14,755 bases of DNA, taken from contig CAMLFP010000103.1 in NCBI GenBank assembly GCA_946479335.1, forward strand, positions 1 to 14,755. Reading direction: 5' to 3'. The notes under the pieces were generated by a model, which was not told the DNA's origin, did no database searches, and saw only the letters and a list, made by a program, of their open reading frames with translations. The position numbers and the translations under genes were made by a program. This stretch comes from an uncultured Archangium sp. (GTDB taxonomy: Bacteria > Myxococcota > Myxococcia > Myxococcales > Myxococcaceae). Shown here one piece after another: positions 1 to 7,699 of this stretch; position 1 is the first letter of the stretch; the number at the start of each line of letters is the position of its first letter.

Positions 1-136
1 CGACCTTCCCGTCGGCGATGAGCTGCATGCCGACCTTGAAGTGACGCCGCGCCTCTGCGCGCGTGTCGGCGAAGGCGAGGGTCGGAGTGAGGGCGCACAC
101 GGCGAGCAGCCAGGCCCAACGTCGTCGACGGAGCAT
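1..136 (-). CDS. Secreted protein, N-terminal part only (runs off the left edge)
   Basis: Only about 45 codons are inside the window. The visible protein starts MLRRRRWAWLLAVCALTPTL, a textbook Sec signal peptide: four arginines, a hydrophobic core, then AFA before a likely signal peptidase I cut ahead of DTRAEARRHF. The first mature residues (RRHFKVGMQLIADGK) look like the first helix of a tetratricopeptide-type repeat, common in myxobacterial periplasmic proteins, but too little is visible to name a family. The ATG is chosen because AAGG lies about 8 nt upstream. The gene starts 12 nt after the stop of the PEGA kinase at 149-1672 on the same strand, so the two are probably cotranscribed and may act together in the envelope. 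The function is unknown. Confidence 0.7.
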   Translation of the reverse strand, partial: MLRRRRWAWLLAVCALTPTLAFADTRAEARRHFKVGMQLIADGKV

Positions 137-148
137 GCGAGACCTTTG

Positions 149-1672
149 TCAGTACGGATCGTCTTTGAAGCCATCGGGGTCCGACGGCTGCTTGGTCGTC
201 TTGGGGTTCTTCGGCGATTTCGTCTTCGTGGGTGGCGGGCGGTTCACCGGCTCGTCGGGCTTCTTCGTGAGCGGGTGCGAGACGCTCACCGCGCCCTCCA
301 GGCCCTGCGCGGTGACGGTCAGCGGCTCGTAGCCGTCGAGTGCGTACGAGAGCTCCAACTGCACCGGCTCCGGCGTCTTCCGCGGCAGCGTGAGCGAGAA
401 GGGCGTCACGCCGACCTTCACGCCGTCGCGCAGCACCGTCGCGCCCTGCGGCTCGGAGTCGACGTAGAAGCGCACGTCGACCACCTTCGGCGTCACCGGC
501 GCTTCGATTTTCGGCGGCGGTGGCGTCACGGCGGCCTCGGCCCGCAGCGCCCTCCACGCGACCACGCCGCCGACGCTCGCGCCCAACACCACCACTGCCA
601 CCACGCCCGCGATGAGCGGCACACGGCTCGGAGCGCGCTGCGCACCGTCGGCGATCTCCACTTCGAAGCTGCGGATCTCCTCGATGCTCGCCGGGTTCGG
701 CGTGGCGGTGTTCTGGTTCAGCACCTGCCGGCTGACGGCCTGGCTGATGCCCGACTGCGTGCGCGGGTCGGCGAAGATGCCCGACACGCCGTGCCCGCTG
801 CTGGCCACGCGCATCGCGTCGAGCAGCGCGTCCATCGTCTGGAAGCGCTCGGCGGGCTCCTTCTCGAGGCACTTCATCACCAGCGCGCTCACCTCGGGCG
901 GCACGTCGGGCACCAGCGTCGTCAGCTCCGGCGGCTTCTCGCGCGCGTGCTTGATGAGGAGGTCGAGCGACGCCTTCGCCGAGAACGGCGGCTTGCCGGC
1001 GATGCACTGAAAGAGCAGCACGCCCAGCGCGTAGATGTCGGTGCGCGGGTCGGCCTCACCGCGCGCCTGCTCCGGCGCCATGTACAGCGGAGAGCCCAGC
1101 AGGATGCCCGCCTGCGTGATGCCGGTCTCGTCGACCTGCTCCGCGTCGGGGGCGAACGACTTCACCAGCCCGAAGTCGAGCACCTTCACCGTGTCGCCGT
1201 CGGCGCCCTCCTGGAGCACCATCACGTTGGCGGGCTTCAGGTCGCGATGAACGAGGCCCAGCTTGTGCGCTTCCCGCAGCGAGCGCGCCACCTGTGCGCC
1301 GATGAAGATGGCGCGCGGCCACGGCATGCGCCCCTGCTGCACCACGACCTTCTGGAGCGTCTCGCCTTCGAGCAGCTCCATGGCGATGAAGTAGATGCCG
1401 TCGTCGGTGCAGCCGTAGTCGTGCACCGTGATGGTGTTGGGGTGCTTCAACTTCGCGGTCATCGACGCTTCGAGGAAGAAGCGCCGCTCGAAGCCGGGGT
1501 CCTTGGTGCCGTCGTACTTCGGGTTGAGGATCTTGAGCGCCACCTCGCGGCCCAGCGGGCGCTGCACCGCCTTGTAGACGCGCCCCATGCCGCCGGTGCC
1601 GATGGCCTCGAGGATCTCGAAGCGACCGCTCAACACCTGACCTATGAGCGGATCAACTTCGGAACCAGACAT
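149..1672 (-). CDS. Membrane-anchored Ser/Thr protein kinase with C-terminal PEGA domain
   Basis: A 507-residue Hanks-type kinase. The kinase domain covers about residues 17-290: glycine loop GTGGMG at 25-30, ATP-binding K47, catalytic loop HRDLKPAN at 142-149, DFG at 166-168 and APE at 199-201. All key residues are present, so it should be active. A juxtamembrane linker (about 290-350) leads to one transmembrane helix (about 351-373), then a proline-rich stretch and a PEGA domain (about 399-450) outside the inner membrane, ending in a Lys/Pro/Asp-rich tail. The topology is a cytoplasmic kinase with a periplasmic sensing or wall-binding domain. The ATG at 1672 is preferred over an open frame extending to 2059: it has a G-rich Shine-Dalgarno-like run just upstream, gives a normal kinase N-terminus, and avoids overlapping the divergent acyltransferase. 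Substrates cannot be told from sequence. A secreted protein follows after 12 nt. Confidence 0.93.
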   Translation of the reverse strand: MSGSEVDPLIGQVLSGRFEILEAIGTGGMGRVYKAVQRPLGREVALKILNPKYDGTKDPGFERRFFLEASMTAKLKHPNTITVHDYGCTDDGIYFIAMELLEGETLQKVVVQQGRMPWPRAIFIGAQVARSLREAHKLGLVHRDLKPANVMVLQEGADGDTVKVLDFGLVKSFAPDAEQVDETGITQAGILLGSPLYMAPEQARGEADPRTDIYALGVLLFQCIAGKPPFSAKASLDLLIKHAREKPPELTTLVPDVPPEVSALVMKCLEKEPAERFQTMDALLDAMRVASSGHGVSGIFADPRTQSGISQAVSRQVLNQNTATPNPASIEEIRSFEVEIADGAQRAPSRVPLIAGVVAVVVLGASVGGVVAWRALRAEAAVTPPPPKIEAPVTPKVVDVRFYVDSEPQGATVLRDGVKVGVTPFSLTLPRKTPEPVQLELSYALDGYEPLTVTAQGLEGAVSVSHPLTKKPDEPVNRPPPTKTKSPKNPKTTKQPSDPDGFKDDPY

Positions 1673-1753
1673 CGAAGCCCCCCAGTGGGAATCGGACCGC
1701 CGCGATGTAGCACTCCGCGACGCCCCTTGCGCCTTTCCGGCTCCGGTTCCGAA

Positions 1754-1789
1754 GACACTGCACAGCGCGGTGCGGCACTCCGCAGTGTC
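1754..1789. promoter_or_regulatory. Inverted repeat in the kinase/plsC divergent promoter region
   Basis: Perfect 8-bp arms GACACTGC (1754-1761) and GCAGTGTC (1782-1789) are separated by 20 bases. Inside the spacer is a smaller palindrome, GTGC-G-GCAC (1770-1778). It lies between two divergent genes, where a regulator would be expected to bind. The arms are seen directly; the regulatory role is inference. Confidence 0.4.
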
Positions 1790-1790
1790 A

Positions 1791-1809
1791 TGCGTCAAAA
1801 TGTGACGCA
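1791..1809. promoter_or_regulatory. Inverted repeat upstream of plsC
   Basis: Perfect 7-bp arms TGCGTCA (1791-1797) and TGACGCA (1803-1809) flank a 5-base centre. This is operator-like in size and lies 33 bases before the plsC start, directly beside the other inverted repeat. A dimeric regulator site or a 5' leader hairpin are both possible. No clear sigma-70 hexamers were recognised in this gap. Confidence 0.4.
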
Positions 1810-1841
1810 GCGATGACGAAGACCATGTGAAGGAGGCCGTC

Positions 1842-2588
1842 ATGCGTCGCGCCCTCATCGGTCTGTACACGTACTTCGAGTTCTTCTTCACGGCGGTGCT
1901 CTTTGTGGGCCCGATGGGCCTGGTGGCGGTCACCGCGAAGAAAGACCCGGGCATGCGCAAGCGCGGCCAGTGGATGCGCCGGTTCGGGCGCGTGACGACG
2001 GCGCTCTCGCCCATCTGGAAGTTCTCCGTCGAAGGCAACAAGCCGCCCGACATCGACACCGAGTCCTACGTGGTGGTGTCGAATCACCAGTCGAACGCCG
2101 ACCCGTTCCTGCTCTCGGAGCTCCCGTGGGACATGCGGTGGATCTCCAAGGAGGAGCTCTTCAAGCTGCCGCTCCTGGGGTGGATGATGAAGGCTGGCGG
2201 CGACATCGCGCTCAAGCGCGGCGACCGCGCGTCGGTGGAGAAGATGTTCGAGGCGTGCCGCCAGACGCTGCAGGCCGGCGTGAGCGTGATGATCTTCCCC
2301 GAGGGCACGAGGTCGAAAGACGGGAAGATGCAGGCGTTCAAAGACGGCGCGTTTCAACTGGCCATCGAGACGCAGCGGCCGATGTTGCCGATGGCGGTGT
2401 ACGGCACGCGCTCGTGTCTGCCGAAGGGCAGCCTGTGGTTGGGTGACGCGACCGCGGTGGTGAAGGTGCTGGAGCCGGTGCCGACGAAGGGCCTGACGAT
2501 GGCCGACCTGCCGAAGCTGAAAGAAGACGTGCGCAACCGCATCGCCGTCGCCGTTGAAGAACTCGAGCAGCGCACCGCCAGTGCCTAG
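1842..2588 (+). CDS. plsC: 1-acyl-sn-glycerol-3-phosphate acyltransferase (PlsC/LPLAT family)
   Basis: A 248-residue lysophospholipid acyltransferase, expected to transfer an acyl chain from acyl-ACP or acyl-CoA to lysophosphatidic acid at the inner membrane, giving phosphatidic acid. An N-terminal hydrophobic segment (about residues 5-31) anchors it. The family blocks are visible in order: catalytic NHQSNAD at 81-87 (NHx4D motif), the KEELFKLPLLGW region near 103-114, and substrate-binding FPEGTRS at 152-158. An in-frame GTG occurs at 1827, but AAGGAGG at 1830-1836 lies 5 nt before the ATG at 1842, so that ATG is the better start. Length is normal for the family. The exact lysophospholipid substrate is not fixed by sequence, and several paralogues are usual in these genomes. 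It is divergent from the PEGA kinase and convergent, with 22 bp between stops, with the peptidase gene of the low-GC cassette. Confidence 0.9.
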   Translation: MRRALIGLYTYFEFFFTAVLFVGPMGLVAVTAKKDPGMRKRGQWMRRFGRVTTALSPIWKFSVEGNKPPDIDTESYVVVSNHQSNADPFLLSELPWDMRWISKEELFKLPLLGWMMKAGGDIALKRGDRASVEKMFEACRQTLQAGVSVMIFPEGTRSKDGKMQAFKDGAFQLAIETQRPMLPMAVYGTRSCLPKGSLWLGDATAVVKVLEPVPTKGLTMADLPKLKEDVRNRIAVAVEELEQRTASA

Positions 2589-2610
2589 TCTGTTGTCGTA
2601 AAATACGTGT

Positions 2611-3291
2611 TTAGTGATGGGTGGTGCTGCGCTTACGCAAAATGGGGACAACTGGGAGATAGCTAACGGGTGTGTAGCGGCGAGCTTGCCGTTCAGAAAG
2701 TCTCTGGGTGCCACGGATTTGAATGTCAGGATCGATGACGTAGCCGGGCGCGTTTGTCTTGTGTCGAAACACAACCCAGTGCCAGAAAGTCTGTCCGTAC
2801 AAATGCCGTTTCACTTTGACGAGCGCGTTTGTCGGAATCTCCAAAAAACTACCGACTCGAATCGACTGTTTCCCGTGCTCAACGCCAAAATGATCTAACG
2901 CGCGAATGATATCAGGGTAGTGCGTGTAGAATCGGCGGCGGCGACCGGCGGCTGCGTCCGGGAAAATGACGGGGAGGACTTCGCGATGCGTTCTTCCTGC
3001 CAGCATTGCTGCCGCTGCGATGCCACAACTTGTTTCGTACTCCTGCCGAATACGTCGAATTGTAAGCTCGACACCGGGTTCCTTAGACTGAGCCGGTCGC
3101 TTCGGAAGTGCTCCGGAAGTTGGCCACACGTCGGCAAAAACATTTCTTAGCAGCGATCTGCCGTGCGCCCAGCGCAAGCGTTGGCCTACAGATCGAGTCG
3201 ACAGTTCGGTGATTTCTGCGATTGCTGCTCCGAGGTGTTCATCCCGAGCTTGATGGACCGAAACTCCTTCCAGTCGTACTTTCGACCTCAT
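2611..3291 (-). CDS. C39-like papain-fold cysteine peptidase
   Basis: A 226-residue protein whose C-terminal two thirds match the C39/BtrH-like papain fold. Residues RRIRQEYETSCGIAAAAML contain Q83 (oxyanion hole) six residues before catalytic C89. FWHWVVF supplies H171 and YVIDP supplies D187, the standard order and spacing for a Cys-His-Asp peptidase. Residues 1-75 form an extension I do not recognise. There is no signal peptide or membrane helix and no attached ABC transporter, so it is not an ordinary bacteriocin leader peptidase and probably acts in the cytoplasm. It is last in the operon, 12 nt after the HEPN gene. The ATG at 3291 lacks a clear Shine-Dalgarno, so a start further in is possible. 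As an inference, it could be a protease effector, or could process the HEPN protein or kinase after activation. Confidence 0.75.
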   Translation of the reverse strand: MRSKVRLEGVSVHQARDEHLGAAIAEITELSTRSVGQRLRWAHGRSLLRNVFADVWPTSGALPKRPAQSKEPGVELTIRRIRQEYETSCGIAAAAMLAGRTHREVLPVIFPDAAAGRRRRFYTHYPDIIRALDHFGVEHGKQSIRVGSFLEIPTNALVKVKRHLYGQTFWHWVVFRHKTNAPGYVIDPDIQIRGTQRLSERQARRYTPVSYLPVVPILRKRSTTHH

Positions 3292-3303
3292 GGCGGTTGT
3301 TCG

Positions 3304-3726
3304 TCACGTACGGCGAAGTGGGTTCAGCCAGTTCTTCAGTTCAACGAGCAGTAGTCGCGTCGTTTGTGGTGAAGAGATGCTCGCCTGATGGGCAATTTCG
3401 TTCCTAAGTCGCGAGAGCCTCTCAAGTTTTCCTGATTTCAGTGCATCGTGCAGCAATGCCCTGAGTGCTGGGTCAGCATTTATGGGGATTGAAAGACCCC
3501 GCAGTGCTTTCAACCATTGTCCTGGTCCCGTTGGCAGCGGATGGGGCAGCGCTTTCGGGGGCCGCTGTTGTGCGGCTGCCGCTCGGTATACAGATTTCAA
3601 AAGACCTTCAAGGGCGGCACCGAGTTTCGTTAGCCCGCCGATGGCAGTCGTGTCCAGTTGTGGCCGCGCGAGCTCTTTGTCGAGTCGTTCAATAAACGCA
3701 CTCAGATGTTCTTGCAGCGTTGCCAT
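3304..3726 (-). CDS. Small HEPN-domain protein, candidate ribonuclease effector
   Basis: A 140-residue, all-helical-looking protein. Near the C-terminus it reads RLRNEIAHQ, giving R108-N-x3-H113. This R-x4-H arrangement with a polar residue after the arginine is the catalytic signature of HEPN ribonucleases. The earlier helix LGAALEGLLKSVYRAA (about 36-50) fits the first long HEPN helix. Its ATG overlaps the stop of the upstream kinase as TAATG, implying translational coupling and matched amounts of the two proteins. There is no MNT nucleotidyltransferase partner beside it, so it is not a standard HEPN/MNT toxin-antitoxin pair. The kinase could control it by phosphorylation. The motif is seen; RNase activity is the family expectation; the regulatory link is inferred. 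A non-catalytic helical adaptor remains possible. Confidence 0.65.
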   Translation of the reverse strand: MATLQEHLSAFIERLDKELARPQLDTTAIGGLTKLGAALEGLLKSVYRAAAAQQRPPKALPHPLPTGPGQWLKALRGLSIPINADPALRALLHDALKSGKLERLSRLRNEIAHQASISSPQTTRLLLVELKNWLNPLRRT

Positions 3727-5054
3727 TACATGACACCAGCCAAACAGCGAGCGAACTCCCGACAGCTCCCGAACCTTGCGGACGGGCTTGCGTGGAGGGC
3801 TCGTTCGAGTGCCGAACGAGTGTTGGTACTCAATTCACCCATTCGCCTCTCCAAGTGCTCGTGACTGCCGAAGGCGTTGCCTCCAACCAGCAACCATTGC
3901 GCAACCAATGCGAGACTCTGTTGGTCACTCGCTCTACTTCCCGGAAGTCCTCGGTGAATCTCGATTGCTGAAAATTGAGGATGGAAGCCTCGAAGACTTG
4001 TTGCAACACGCGTTAGTGCAATTGACGGACTTGCCGGCTCCAGGAAGCCAGAGATTCCAAAATCGCAGAGTCTTGTTCTGTCTGCCTGGTCGATCAGGAC
4101 ATTTCCCGGATTGATATCGAGGTGAAGTACGTTCTTGCTGTGGAGATAGTCTAGTGCGTCCGCCGCTTGCGCGGTGATCTTGACTACTTGGTCCATAGTC
4201 GCCCCGCTCGCGAAGCGTTTGTACAGACTGTCTCCTCCATGTTGAATAACGAGGAATTCGCCGTATTTCGCGTCAGACTCTATGCCAAAAACTCGGCATA
4301 GATTGGGGTGATCCAGATATTTTGCTTTAGCGACTTCGTTTTGAAGGTCGCCGTTGAGAGGGTCGTTCTGGAACTTGGCGACTCGCGTTTCTTCGATGCG
4401 CGTTACGACGATCTCGTACGCGCGTCCTTGTCCACCCTTTCCCAGTTCTCGCGCAATGCGAAATTGGTTCGCGAGGCGCTCGCCAACCATCGGCCACTTC
4501 GACCGTCCGCTCGTGAGCGCAGGTACCACGCTGCTCGAGTCGGGGAGAACGCTCACATTCTTTAATGGAGTCGCTGGCTCGTGCTTGAGTTCGGCTAGTT
4601 CCTGCACCACGCTCAAGAAGTCGGTGCGGCCATGAATTCCGTTGAGAAAACTCGACAGTTTTCTACGCGTAATTCCAAGGAGCGTCTGGATCTCCTCCTG
4701 AGACTCTTCATCACTGCGAATCTCAGAAATACTCATTCCGCCACCGATGGCGGTGAGCTGTTCTTCGAGTTGGCCAGTTGGGCTCACGTTGTGAATCAGA
4801 TCTGCAGCCAGTTCTTCGAAGCTCTTTCGTGCACCGACGAAAAAGGTGTCGCCAGCCCATTCATTCCAATCGCGGAGATGCCAGTGGCTGTGTCGCATGA
4901 GTTCTGCGAGATCGCGAGCATGGTGCTTGACCAATCGCTCTACCAGGTCGGCTTTGTTTCCGGACCCCGAGAGTCCTTGTGTGTCAACAAGATCGAGCAA
5001 GTCGTCTTTGGACATTCGCTCTAGGACTGTTTTGATCGGTAGCTTGGGCGCCAT
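3726..5054 (-). CDS. SAP domain / Ser-Thr kinase fusion protein
   Basis: A 442-residue cytoplasmic protein with no membrane segment. Residues about 13-45 (MSKDDLLDLVDTQGLSGSGN then KADLVERLVKH) fit the SAP motif, a helix-turn-helix that binds DNA or RNA. Residues about 46-185 are a mainly helical region I do not recognise. The kinase runs from about 198: glycine loop GKGGQG (205-210), K227, E240, catalytic loop HLDINPGN (311-318) and DFG (331-333). HxD, the Asn and DFG are intact, but Arg is Leu and the usual catalytic-loop Lys is Asn315, so it is non-RD and may be weakly active or differently regulated. It is the first gene of the cassette operon; its ATG at 5054 follows a palindromic promoter region by 24 bases. 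Unlike the neighbouring kinases it has no PEGA or transmembrane part. A nucleic-acid-sensing kinase is the inferred role. Confidence 0.8.
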   Translation of the reverse strand: MAPKLPIKTVLERMSKDDLLDLVDTQGLSGSGNKADLVERLVKHHARDLAELMRHSHWHLRDWNEWAGDTFFVGARKSFEELAADLIHNVSPTGQLEEQLTAIGGGMSISEIRSDEESQEEIQTLLGITRRKLSSFLNGIHGRTDFLSVVQELAELKHEPATPLKNVSVLPDSSSVVPALTSGRSKWPMVGERLANQFRIARELGKGGQGRAYEIVVTRIEETRVAKFQNDPLNGDLQNEVAKAKYLDHPNLCRVFGIESDAKYGEFLVIQHGGDSLYKRFASGATMDQVVKITAQAADALDYLHSKNVLHLDINPGNVLIDQADRTRLCDFGISGFLEPASPSIALTRVATSLRGFHPQFSAIEIHRGLPGSRASDQQSLALVAQWLLVGGNAFGSHEHLERRMGELSTNTRSALERALHASPSARFGSCREFARCLAGVM

Positions 5055-5070
5055 ATTGTGGTGTGTTTGA

Positions 5071-5099
5071 TTTATGGTTTTAGTGCACTAAAGCACCAA
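5071..5099 (-). promoter_or_regulatory. Candidate promoter with palindromic operator for the cassette
   Basis: TTTAGTGCACTAAA (5079-5092) is a perfect 14-bp palindrome. On the minus strand it falls inside a 17-bp spacer between TTGGTG (-35-like, 5094-5099) and CATAAA (-10-like, 5071-5076), about 25 bases before the SAP-kinase start. A repressor bound there would block RNA polymerase. It also contains the stop codon of the upstream kinase (5088-5090). The hexamers match the sigma-70 consensus only weakly; the palindrome is certain, its role inferred. Confidence 0.45.
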
Positions 5100-6023
5100 G
5101 TCGAGGACGGACTGCAATTCGTCGCAGACCTGCGTCGGCGTCATCGTCAGTCCAGCATCAAGCGCATACCCAAACAGCGGCCCCGCGAGCTCGCCCGCGG
5201 TCTTGAACCGGTTGCGCACGTCACTCGCCAGCGCGCCCTTCAGAATCACCTGCATCGGCTTGTCGAGAAACGCGGGGAAGTTCAGCTTCGCTCCGCGGAT
5301 GGCGCTCATCACCTGCTCGTCGCTCGCGCCCTCGGCCTGAAACGGGTGAAAGCCCACCACCGTCTCGAACAGCATCACCCCCACCGCCCACACGTCGGTC
5401 GCGGCGGTCAGCACCTCGCCGCGCGTCTGCTCCGGAGAGAGGTACGAGAGCTTGCCGTGCACCACGCCGGGCTGCGCCTCCAGCGCCGGGTGCGACGACG
5501 ACGCCACGCCGAAGTCGCCCAGCTTCACCGCGCCGCTCTCGCTGAAGTACACGTTCGCCGGGTTGACGTCGCCGTGCACGAGGTGCAGCGGCGCGCCCGC
5601 GTTGCTCTTCGTCGCGTGGAAGCTGGCCAGCCCCTTGAGCACCTCGAGGCACACGTGCACGCCCAGCGCCATGGGGAAGGGCTTCATCGCGCGCCGGTAC
5701 GCCGCCATCAGCGCCGCCAGGTCGCCGCCCACCAGGTACTCCATCGCGATGTACGGGCGGCCGTGCGTCATGCCGTATTCCAGCAGCGACACGAGGTTCG
5801 GGTGCGACAACATCCACATCAGGTCGGCCTCGTCGGCCAGCGCGTCTTTCGGAGCGCCCGGGCGCGCCAGCTTCAACGCCGCGCGCACCTCGCCGTGCTG
5901 CGCCTCCGCGTAGAAGACCTCCGCCTGCCCGCCCTGGCCGAGGCGCCGCGACACCACGTAGTGCCCGAAGCGCCGGCTGGGGACCTCGATGTTCGCAGGC
6001 GCTTTCGCTTCGGGTGTCGTCAC
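5088..6023 (-). CDS. Soluble Ser/Thr protein kinase, non-RD (HGDVNPAN loop)
   Basis: A 311-residue kinase-only protein. The domain fills residues about 19-300: glycine loop GQGGQA (29-34), K51 in AALKLA, catalytic loop HGDVNPAN (150-157) and DFG (170-172), followed by SPEQ in place of APEQ. The catalytic Asp, Asn and DFG are kept, but HRD is HGD and the catalytic-loop Lys is Asn154. This variant is familiar in myxobacterial kinases and usually signals different control of the activation loop. No transmembrane or accessory domain is present. The start is a GTG at 6023 with AAAAGG abutting it, too close for a good Shine-Dalgarno, so the start is uncertain by a few codons, although the kinase fold allows little shortening. 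It is divergent from the zinc-ribbon kinase starting 27 bases away, and its stop lies in the palindrome ahead of the low-GC cassette. Confidence 0.88.
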   Translation of the reverse strand: MTTPEAKAPANIEVPSRRFGHYVVSRRLGQGGQAEVFYAEAQHGEVRAALKLARPGAPKDALADEADLMWMLSHPNLVSLLEYGMTHGRPYIAMEYLVGGDLAALMAAYRRAMKPFPMALGVHVCLEVLKGLASFHATKSNAGAPLHLVHGDVNPANVYFSESGAVKLGDFGVASSSHPALEAQPGVVHGKLSYLSPEQTRGEVLTAATDVWAVGVMLFETVVGFHPFQAEGASDEQVMSAIRGAKLNFPAFLDKPMQVILKGALASDVRNRFKTAGELAGPLFGYALDAGLTMTPTQVCDELQSVLDLVL

Positions 6024-6049
6024 CTTTTCAAGGCTACACTCGCGAAACC

Positions 6050-7664
<1,615 letters not shown>

Positions 7665-7672
<8 letters not shown>

Positions 7673-7688
7673 CCGCGGCTCGGGTTTT
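7665..7688 (+). terminator. Weak candidate intrinsic terminator after the zinc-ribbon kinase
   Basis: GCCCG at 7665-7669 can pair with CGGGT near 7681-7685 (one G-T pair) around a loop containing CCGCGG, followed by a run of five T. It overlaps the stop codon. The stem is short, so it may be only partial attenuation before the next gene. Confidence 0.3.
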
Positions 7689-7699
7689 TCTAGACGCCC

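Larger units (their letters stand above)
2611..5054 (-). other. Low-GC three-gene cassette: SAP-kinase / HEPN / C39-like peptidase (candidate conflict system)
   Basis: Three genes on the minus strand are packed with a 1-base overlap and a 12-nt gap, so they form one operon reading from 5054 down to 2611. A counted sample (2701-2760) is about 55% G+C against about 68% at 6301-6360, which suggests acquisition. The cassette sits between the 3' ends of plsC and a kinase, a common place for inserts. The parts are a nucleic-acid-binding SAP domain fused to a kinase, a HEPN protein with the ribonuclease motif, and a papain-fold peptidase. These families recur in bacterial defence and conflict systems. 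I do not recognise this combination as a named system; the defence role is inferred. Confidence 0.6.

Noticed and set aside
1766..1790. Sigma-54 type promoter (GG-N10-GC) upstream of plsC
   Set aside because: GGCAC is present but no GC dinucleotide falls at the required spacing.
41..1816. Long plus-strand open frame (591 codons) across the PEGA kinase
   Set aside because: It is antisense to a kinase with all motifs intact, and its Arg/His/Leu-rich composition is typical of high-GC shadow frames.
2614..3407. Several short plus-strand open frames in the cassette
   Set aside because: All are antisense to the peptidase and HEPN genes and show no domain or ribosome-binding site.
3304..5054. Classical HEPN/MNT toxin-antitoxin pair
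   Set aside because: The partner is a SAP-kinase; no minimal nucleotidyltransferase motif (GSxARG-type) is present nearby.
2610..5085. TTTAGTG at both edges of the low-GC cassette (2610-2616 and 5079-5085) as a target-site duplication
   Set aside because: Seven bases is short enough to occur by chance in two such windows, no transposase or recombinase is in the cassette, and the right copy is part of the palindrome.
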